A model generated the notes under the pieces. The model made no database searches. It worked only from the letters and a program-made list of their open reading frames with translations, and had not been told where the DNA came from. A stretch of 37,070 nucleotides of DNA from Pelargonium nanum (Eukaryota; Streptophyta; Magnoliopsida; Geraniales; Geraniaceae). A program made the position numbers and the translations under genes. This document shows positions 29,396 to 37,070 of this stretch, piece after piece (the stretch's first letter is position 1; each line of letters starts with the position of its first letter). The DNA lies in NCBI GenBank assembly GCA_036897485.1, contig JAYMTF010000407.1, positions 1-37,070 on the forward strand, written 5' to 3'.

Positions 29396-31912
29396 ATGAA
29401 GTTTATGAAGCTTGGTTCTCGGCCAGACACTTTCTACACTACCGAAGCCGTAAGGTAAGTGTGTTGGACTTGTTTTTGAGCTAGCAATTGTGTTTTGATA
29501 CCAAATATTTGATGAGGTTAAGGAAAGTAATAAGGATTCTCTTGCTTCCTTTTGCTTCAGGTCAATCACTTCCGAGGTCTCCAGTGATATCATAGTTCAA
29601 GTAAAGGGTAGTAGATATATGCTTCACAAGGTAAATCTTGGGAATCATTGATCTCTCCTAGTTTGGAATTTGATTATTTATATATTAAGCGTAGCTTAGT
29701 TGAATTATGATTCTGAGGTTCTTTCTCTTGGTTATGTATATTATATTATGTCAAATTCATGGCATACAGTTTCCTCTGCTGTCCAAGTGTTTGCGTCTGC
29801 AGCAATTTTGTTCTGAATCACCTGAATCCTCGCCCGTCAAAATAGTCCAACTACCTGATTTTCCAGGTGGAGCTGATGCTTTTGAGCTCTGTGCAAAGTT
29901 TTGCTACGGCATTTCAATCACTCTAAGTGCCTACAATATCGTTGCTGCAAGATGTGCCGCTGAGTACTTGCAGATGACTGAAGAAGTCGAGAAAGGGAAC
30001 CTTATTTACAAGCTCGACGTGTTCCTGAATTCGTGTATCCTTCAAGGGTGGAAGGACTCGATTGTGGCTCTCCAAAGCACTAAATCTTATCCTGTGTGGT
30101 CAGAAGACCTTGGAATCACAAGCAGATGCATTGAGGCCATTGCTTCCAAAGTCTTATCTCACCCCTCAAAGGTGAGCTTGTCACACAGTTACTCCCAAAG
30201 AGGCAGAGACGACATGTCTTCGTGTAATGGAGGCGAGAGCCAGCGACAGAAACCAACTAGCAAGGGGTGGTGGGCTGAAGATATGGCAGAATTGAGCATA
30301 GACTTGTATTGGAGAACCATGATAGCCATCAAATCTGCATCAAAAATACCCTCTAATCTCATTGGTGATGCGTTGAAGGTTTATGCAGCTAGATGGCTTC
30401 CGAGAATATCAAGAGAAAGAAATGTCAAGAAACAAGCATCTTGTGACTCAGATTCAGACTCTGCCTTTGAGATCACTTCCAAGCATAGACTGCTCTTAGA
30501 ATCAATAGTGAGCTTACTTCCAATGGAGAGAGGTGCTGTTTCTTGCAGTTTCCTGCTTAAACTCTTGAAAGCATCCAATATTCTTAATGCTTCTTCATCT
30601 TCGAAGATGGAATTGGCTAGAAGAGTGGGACTTCAGTTGGAGGAAGCAACTGTTAATGATCTGTTGATACCGTCTCTATCATACACAAACGATACATTAT
30701 ATGATGTGGACATAGTGATAACCATATTGGAGCAGTTTATGTTACAGAGTCAGAGTCCCCCAACTAGCCCTCCAAGATCCAAGGCGGGGTTTGAGAGGAG
30801 AAGAAGGTCTCGGTCTGCAGAGAATGTAGATTTCGAGTTTCAGGAAAGTAGGAGATCTTCCTCAGCATCACATAGCTCCAAACTGAAGGTAGCAAAGCTT
30901 GTAGATGGGTACCTCCAAGAAATTGCCCGGGATTCGAATTTGTCCTTGTCAAAGTTCATTACAATTGCTGAGACTATACCAGATTTTGCCAGGCCAGATC
31001 ATGATGATCTCTACAGAGCCATTGACATTTATCTCAAGGTTAGTAATGGATTAGCTGCTTTCATAATTAACCTTGATTAGCATCACTTTTGACGAAAACT
31101 ATTCTTATAATTATATATTTCACCATCACATTTTAGGATGGGGTCAACATTACCAGTAGATAACCAACTCTCTTGACTTAAGCATTTTGTGTTTTTTCAC
31201 AATGTGTGTCAGTAGTTTCAATTAGGTTGACTCTACAATTTTTGAAGTCTACATCATGAGAAACATAGTAGTTAATACTGGTAACATACATTTGATTAAG
31301 TGTTTGTGTAGACACAATGATTCAGTTTCATCATATGTTGACTTTAACTCATATGATCAAATTGTAAGATTTAGACTTAAAAACTAATAGTATCAGTTAC
31401 TGTTGCCTGAAACTATCTAGGCGCACCCAGAACTCAACAAGAGCGAAAGGAAACGGTTATGCAGAATTCTTGACTGCAAGAAACTCTCAATGGAAGCCTG
31501 CATGCATGCTGCACAAAACGAGTTACTTCCACTGAGGGTAGTGGTGCAAGTTTTGTTCTTCGAGCAAGCACGAGCTGCTCTTGCTGGTGGAAAAGTCACC
31601 GAGCTGCCTAGCGACCTCAAGGCACTTCTAGCAGCCCATGGCAACAACCCATCAAAGCCACTAAGCACCAAATCTACCATTGCAGCAGAGGATCAATGGA
31701 GCATCTCAGGCCTTAAATCACCCAAAGCGAATCTCTCAACCTTGAGGATGAAGCTAGCCGAAGACAACGACATAGAGGAGAGTGATTTGCAGCATCCAGA
31801 TGGGATTGAGAAATGTACCAAGGTGAAGGCTTTCTGTGCTCTTCCCACTAAACCAAAAAGAATGTTCAGTAAGCTGTGGTCCATCAACAGAAGTGCCAGT
31901 GAAAAGAACTGA
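29396..31912 (+). CDS. NPH3/RPT2-like (NRL) BTB/POZ protein, four exons
   Basis: The coding exons are 29396-29454, 29561-29630, 29770-31038 and 31421-31912, all with GT...AG introns; the protein has 629 residues. It starts [22 protein letters not shown] domain follows (about residues 28-125: [44 protein letters not shown]). The NPH3 domain starts at [16 protein letters not shown] (about residue 210) and runs to [10 protein letters not shown] (about 516), with LYDVDIV and [18 protein letters not shown]. The C-terminal tail is basic and Ser-rich. NRL proteins are plant-specific substrate adaptors for CUL3 ubiquitin ligases and phototropin or auxin-transport signalling at the plasma membrane. 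From memory the closest Arabidopsis relative is At1g67900, a member without a well-defined role. It is complete, with no anomalies. Confidence 0.95.
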
Positions 31913-32067
31913 GTGAATTTTGTTCATTTCCCCTTGGAGAATGGTAATCTTTAGTGTATAACTCATATTCTTGCTTCTTTTTTCAGATGCATTTGTAATG
32001 TTTAGAGTAAAAAAGTGTTTTAAGAATCTGAATCTCATTGTGCAATTCTTGATGTAAAATCTATTAT

Positions 32068-32073
32068 AATAAA
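32068..32073 (+). terminator. Poly(A) signal of the NPH3-like gene
   Basis: AATAAA lies 155 bases after the stop codon, a usual distance. Confidence 0.5.
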
Positions 32074-33096
32074 GAAAGCAAGGTTTTCAGCACAAGAGAA
32101 GAAAATCTCTTGCTGAATCTCATTTGTGGAAGGAAAAGAATTTTTTCATGCGATGCATATGACATTGTACTTGTTTATTTGAAATATATTCGCGACGTTC
32201 GACAAATTCTTCACACAGGATTTTAAACTCTTACATTTGAAACTATGAAATTCTCCGTCGCTCAATTTTGGGTTTGGGGAAACTCGCATAAACCCGATAT
32301 CCAAACCATTTTGAGCTGCCTCGGATATTATCAACCTAAAACCCGAGTTGTCAGCTGTACAACATGTATGACTAAATGTGGGAACAATGTTGTTTCTGAA
32401 TGTCCATAAATCTGCAACACCTGCCTTTGTCTGCATCATGTTGTGTGGCTCATTGGATCCTCAGAACATGCCCTCTAAACATCTGATCCATCATATGAAT
32501 TCAGGAATGGAGTTATTTTTGTAGTGATGATCTCATTTTCAATATTTTTGCAATATTCTATGCAGTTTACAGGGGAAAAGAAAAAGAAGCCAAGCAGACA
32601 GACAAGAGGAGACAAAAGAATCCACCAACCCACCAGTGCACCAAATGGGGCCTCCATGATTTGTATATAATTCCCTATATATTGTTCAATTTATTACTAC
32701 TAGATTTGCTACCAAAAAGATACCATACTTTAGACTTTATAGGCAACAAGGCAAATTAGGTTCATCTTCTTTCAAGACAGCTAGCAAAAACTTGAGAAGC
32801 AGAGGACAATGAAAATGAACACTAGCAGCCATTGGGTCCAAATTGGAGAAAGAAACAAAAGAAGAAAGTGAAAGTGTCCTAACTAACCAACACAATCTTG
32901 TTTGTAGGTTAGGCTGTTTTGTTTGCCATGATGCTACAACATGTCAAAGGTTTTTACAATGTTGTTAGAATTGAACAAGTGTTAGCAAAGATTAACAAGG
33001 TAATCAATTTACACAATACAATCTTTGATTGTGTGTGTATCATTTTTTGGGTACCCCAAAACCCATTTTGTCATTTGAGCTAGTGAGTTGCTTGAA
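32074..33096. other. Spacer downstream of the NPH3-like gene
   Basis: No gene was found. The minus-strand open frame near 32146-32439 has no recognisable product. Confidence 0.4.
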
Positions 33097-33196
33097 TGGG
33101 CCTCAACTGTGTAATTTGGGCTTCATTATGAACTTTGGGCCATGGTAAACAATGTCCATATACATAGCCCACTTTGTTATTTTTTACTATTGCCCA
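33097..33196. promoter_or_regulatory. Cluster of TGGGCY (site II) motifs
   Basis: TGGGCC (33097), TGGGCT (33117), TGGGCC (33136) and the complement AGCCCA (33166) lie within 75 bp, with TGCCCA at 33191. Site II elements bind TCP factors and mark promoters of housekeeping and ribosomal genes. No gene is adjacent, so this may be a lost or non-coding promoter, or chance. Confidence 0.3.
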
Positions 33197-33205
33197 TTAA
33201 GGTTT

Positions 33206-33248
33206 AAAGATAATTGGGGTACATTAAAAAAAAAAGATAATTGGGGTA
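33206..33248 (+). repeat. Tail-only retroposon insertion with 16 bp TSD
   Basis: AAAGATAATTGGGGTA at 33206-33221 recurs exactly at 33233-33248, separated by only 11 bases, CATT plus A residues. This is the smallest of the five such sites in the window. Confidence 0.6.
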
Positions 33249-35840
33249 ACTTCACATACATACATTATATATTATAAGCCTTTTCCATTATGTTAGACTA
33301 TATTATTTTTCACTTAGTCTAAATTTTCCATTTTCAAAATATCAAACTGTCAGTTAAGAAACTGTGAATTGAGAATGAGATAAATTAGATGAAAAGCTGA
33401 GAGCTACCTATTTGTATAGCTAAGTTTCTCTACTAGTCTTCATAATAATAAATACAAAACAAATAAGTCCACACATATTTACTCTAATGATTTGTAAGCT
33501 ACACTATATTATAAAAATTCATATTGTTCTGTCATAATTTTATAGGAGACTCAAACAAATTGTCTTTTGATTAATTAGAAGAAACTTGAATAAAAAATCT
33601 CAAGATTTCTAATAAGTATAAGATAAAAAAAGTTGTGACATTTCATGTATTTAGTTTTTCAAAACTAATAATTATGATGAAGTACTGGACAGACCACAGG
33701 AGCAGAACCTCCCACAAATATTGGGTTTTCAGGTTGGCAATGAAGCACAAAATATATATAAACTCCTGTAAATTCATTTAATTCAATTCAATTCTACTTT
33801 TTTTATTTTATATATAATACAAAAATTCAATAATTGACACCTTATTATTAGTTATTACTACACAGGAGTACAGTAGCATTTAAGAAACAGGCCCTTTTAT
33901 TTATTCATATTTATGACAAATTTTTCTCCTGCACTTTAACCAACAATTTATATATATAGCTAGCTTTAACTTTATAATATTCATTTAAAACTTAATTAAG
34001 TGACTCTAATTTAATTTGGAACTTGATGACATTTGGTTGGAACCTAACGGCTCTTAAAAACCAAACCGTGTTGAATTTTCTACACTATATGAACCATATA
34101 TTACGTACATATATGTATAATATTAATGATATTAAATGGATAAAAATCTTTTGAATATGTGTGTCTGTCTGAAGAAGATCATATATTTATTTATTTTTCC
34201 CAACATGTGCATGTAGATATATGATATATCTGATGCACTGGTGTTACTATTTATATCCAAGGTTTTATGGAACATTATATGCTTCTGCAGAGATGGTCAG
34301 TCTCTATAAATTCTTCACATTTTGAAACTCGGAGATATATTAAATTTGCATGCCAAACATTTCCAGATTATTACGTATAGATCTTATATATTAAATAGCT
34401 TACATATACAGATTCAAAATTTTACTATCACCAGGGCAATAAGTTTGCATTTTGAAATCAATTAATCAATATCAAATTAGAGATAAACTTAATATCAAGT
34501 TGAGTTTTATGAACGTTCATAACTTATTTATATGTTCATCTTGAAATGAATGTCTTAATATTTTATATTTACAGATTTGGTTGTTCTTGAATTATGTACA
34601 GGTTAGCTTTCGCAATCAAAATAGTTTGATCTCTTCTTAACCACGTAGACTAAAATTTTAGAACTAGCACCATGCAAAGAGAGTATTCTTTTAAGATCGG
34701 CTGATAATAATAGTTTCGAGGTGCGGAAAAAGCGGACTAGAAAACATCATCATCATCTTCAACCAATAATCTACTTAATTTGTTACATGAAAATCATAAA
34801 AAGACATATGAGAAAAATTTGTATATAAAGTTTTAAGAGAAAATATGAAAGGCTCGTTTTGAGACGGATAAGATAATGAAATATAGTGTTGGCCAAAAGT
34901 TATATGTTGAGACTCAAAATAATCGAGACACAGAAAAAATATATCTGAACATACGCGAAAATAAGTACGAATGTTAGACAGTAAGATGTCATCTCTTTAT
35001 TGGTTTGAGTAAGTCTCATCTAGTAACTTTTTGACTAGATTTTTTTCATGAAGTATACAAAGCATTGCACCATATATATATGCTTGTTGTGTTCTTAGTT
35101 ATACATTCATACCCAGTAAAATGAAACTAATTTACTTTTGTATGTCCAGTAGTATGGGCATAGATTTAATGTTAGGTTTTGGATCATTACACTAAAGACA
35201 CAAATGAGAACTGATAAAGGTGATTGAGGTGGGAACTTGGACACAAGTGACAAAAAAAATATATTGCAAAGAAAGTGATAAGAAGGCACAAGAACTGCAG
35301 GTGCAGAATAAGGATACGGTTTCGTCTTGTAACCAAGAATTTTCCACGGACTGAACTGTCCCAATATGATCACTTTCTGAAACTCAAAAAGTTGAGAGCA
35401 AAAGGTCCTTTTTAGGGTTCTTTTTGTGCTTTACTTTACATTACAAAACAACAGTGTTTACTACTATTAGCAATGCACGAATTAGCAATGAAAATTGGAC
35501 TAAAAACTCAAGAAACAAACTGGAATAAGACAAGACATTTATAAATATTCCATATTCATCTGATCAGAAAGATAAAAGAGAGAGAGAGGAATATCCATCC
35601 TTAACCAATCCTTTCTTCTTCACTAATATTACCCAAAAATAAAGAAAACCAATAAAGTTTGGACAAACACAACCTTTTTTTTGCAGATCAGCTGCACAAT
35701 GCAAAACCCAAGGTCAACTCTAAAAAGCTAAATTAACCCTCAAGAAAATAACAAAAACACAAACACAAAAAACAAACAGCAATAAGCTATAGAGCTAGCT
35801 ACTTTTAATATTTTATCAAATGAACAAAAAGAAAAGCAAA
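33249..35840. other. AT-rich spacer downstream of the ERF gene
   Basis: No gene, RNA or bounded repeat was seen. It is highly AT-rich. A minus-strand open frame at 35107-35373 has no recognisable product. Confidence 0.4.
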
Positions 35841-35882
35841 TTCAAGTTCATATATATGTATCATTGCATGCAATGAACTTGA
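35841..35882 (-). other. Hairpin downstream of the ERF gene
   Basis: TCAAGTTCA (35842-35850) pairs with TGAACTTGA (35874-35882), and a perfect 14 bp palindrome CATTGCATGCAATG (35862-35875) overlaps the right arm. It lies about 310-350 bp past the stop of the minus-strand ERF gene, so it may be in its 3' UTR or at its 3' end. Confidence 0.4.
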
Positions 35883-36189
35883 CCAACAACTATATAATTC
35901 ATAAACTAGCTGGTGATAATAACAATAACAAGTCCTTACAAATATTATATATATGAAAACCCTAGCTTGGTATACAAGCTTTTCTAAGGTTAGAATTAGT
36001 AGCTCTCATGAAACCACAATACAGCACCAGACAAGAACAAGAACATTAACAAGATGGATGATAGTTCCACTGAGAGTTAGTGATGATCATGATGAGCCAA
36101 ATTGAAACCCTAAATAAATAAATAAAACTAGTTAAGCTGTAATTAAATTAACATAGCTCTCTAGATCACCAGCTCATGGAAATCAAGAA

Positions 36190-37070
36190 TTAATTCTGGA
36201 TTCTAGCTGTGATGGCACTGACCAATTCCGGGTGGTACTGAAATATATCATCCAACAACAAGTTGTCCTGCTGAAAATTCATCGTATAACCATCTTGAAA
36301 CTGTTCGTTACTGCCACCAAACGCCACCGTTTGCTCCGTCGACGCACCGAAACCCTCCAGCTGCTCCAGACTTCCGGGGTAGCCAAAGCACAACCCTGCG
36401 AGCTTCTGGTCTTGCTTCAACAAACCCTTCATCTCCAGATCACCGTCCATCAAGAAAGATTGAGACATCACCGGTGCAAACACGCTTCCGGCGGATCCGA
36501 CGGCGCTGCACGGCGACGAGTTGGTCGTCCACTTCGCATTGCTTTTCTTGGAAGGTTTTGGAAAAAACCCATGAATGATCTCCTCCAAGAGACCCGAGTC
36601 CGACGGCTCCGTCGGAAAAAACTCCATGCCCTCGTTTATCGTCTCCGGCATGGGGTTGAGATGGTGATGGTCTGTGGTAGCTCCACGTGGCGGCGGAGCC
36701 GCCAGGTTCAAGAAACCGGTGGTGGCGTAAGCGGTTGACGGCGGCGGTAGAATCTGGTTCGGTGGCTGAGAGAGAGAAGAATTTGGTGTTGTGTTGATGA
36801 AGTCGCGGAGGAGAAGCATGTTGAGCGACGGAGACTTTTGAGTGAAACCAGACGACGTCGTAGGGGAGGTGGTGGTGGTCGTCGTTGACCAGTTTGTGGA
36901 AGATGGAATGTGATTGAAGAAGGTGTTTGTGTTGTTGTGGAGGTAGCGATGGGATGCTATGGACGGTTGTGATGGTTTGTTGAAAGTGTAGGGACCGAGG
37001 AGGGTGTGGTGGTCGTGATTTGACGGCGGCGGCGGCGGCGGAGAGGTCGGGTAGACGAAGTTGGTGCGCG
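36190..37070 (-). CDS. AP2/ERF transcription factor, ESR2/DRNL-like, C-terminal part
   Basis: The frame is open from the right edge (first full codon ends at 37068) to the stop at 36190, giving 292 residues. It begins RTNFVYP, the very end of an AP2/ERF DNA-binding domain, so that domain is outside the window. A Pro run follows (SPPPPPP), then LNMLLLRDFIN and EFFPTEPSDSGLLEEIIHGF with FPKPSKK next, and an acidic/aromatic end. MNMxLLRD and S-x-GLL-x-E(I/V) are the motifs I recall from ERF subgroup VIIIb, in particular DORNROSCHEN-LIKE/ESR2/BOLITA and DRN/ESR1, which act in cotyledon and lateral organ initiation and shoot regeneration. The C-terminal part carries activation function in that group (family knowledge). 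No intron is seen in this part. The ESR2/DRNL assignment rather than ESR1 or LEP is likely but not proven without the AP2 domain. Confidence 0.82.
   Translation of the reverse strand, partial: RTNFVYPTSPPPPPPSNHDHHTLLGPYTFNKPSQPSIASHRYLHNNTNTFFNHIPSSTNWSTTTTTTSPTTSSGFTQKSPSLNMLLLRDFINTTPNSSLSQPPNQILPPPSTAYATTGFLNLAAPPPRGATTDHHHLNPMPETINEGMEFFPTEPSDSGLLEEIIHGFFPKPSKKSNAKWTTNSSPCSAVGSAGSVFAPVMSQSFLMDGDLEMKGLLKQDQKLAGLCFGYPGSLEQLEGFGASTEQTVAFGGSNEQFQDGYTMNFQQDNLLLDDIFQYHPELVSAITARIQN

Noticed and set aside
36232..36738. 168-codon plus-strand frame
   Set aside because: It is antisense to the ERF coding sequence, and its Arg/Leu-rich product is a typical shadow.

Overview
The window is eukaryotic nuclear DNA from a flowering plant, most likely a eudicot. 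The genes have introns with GT/AG borders, the spacers are long and AT-rich, and the protein families are plant types (DUF707, XERICO-like RING-H2, plant GT17, NPH3/RPT2-like BTB, ESR/DRNL-like AP2/ERF). A rosid, perhaps Rosaceae, is a guess from general look only. No operons, CRISPR arrays, rRNA or complete tRNA genes were seen.

Layout. 1-1571 (+): 3' part of a nine-exon DUF707 gene. 3088-3498 (+): intronless XERICO-like RING-H2 ubiquitin ligase with two ACGT-core (ABRE/G-box) elements upstream. 4537-10237 (-): four small intronless genes. The first (4537-4863) is His-rich at its N-terminus and acidic at its C-terminus. The other three (6011-6601, 7985-8353, 9896-10237) are paralogues of one unrecognised Gly/Tyr/Gln/His/Met-rich family and carry matching TATA boxes. 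The last two lie in a roughly 0.95 kb segmental duplication that includes promoter and 3' end. 10808-11305 (-): a decayed coding-like relic. 12386-14401 (-): complete two-exon GT17 glycosyltransferase. 29396-31912 (+): complete four-exon NPH3/RPT2-like BTB protein. 36190-37070 (-): C-terminal part of an ESR2/DRNL-like ERF, whose AP2 domain runs off the right edge.

About 14.7 kb between the GT17 and NPH3-like genes, and 4 kb between the NPH3-like and ERF genes, hold no gene I can support. They carry retroposon traces: a 5'-truncated LINE-like insertion with target-site duplication (TSD), a 328 bp terminal-inverted-repeat element rich in the TTTGGTC motif, microsatellites and a diverged tandem duplication. 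Elsewhere there is a short tRNA-type SINE with a 15 bp TSD.

The most distinctive pattern is a set of five very small insertions (about 11-24 bp). Each is little more than a poly(A) tail with a few bases before it, and each is flanked by a 15-18 bp direct repeat. They look like retroposition events that copied almost only the tail. For one of them the neighbouring gene duplicate supplies a natural empty site.

The genes do not form a pathway. The only local functional unit is the tandem array of small low-complexity proteins. All functions are by family resemblance from memory, and no database search was run.
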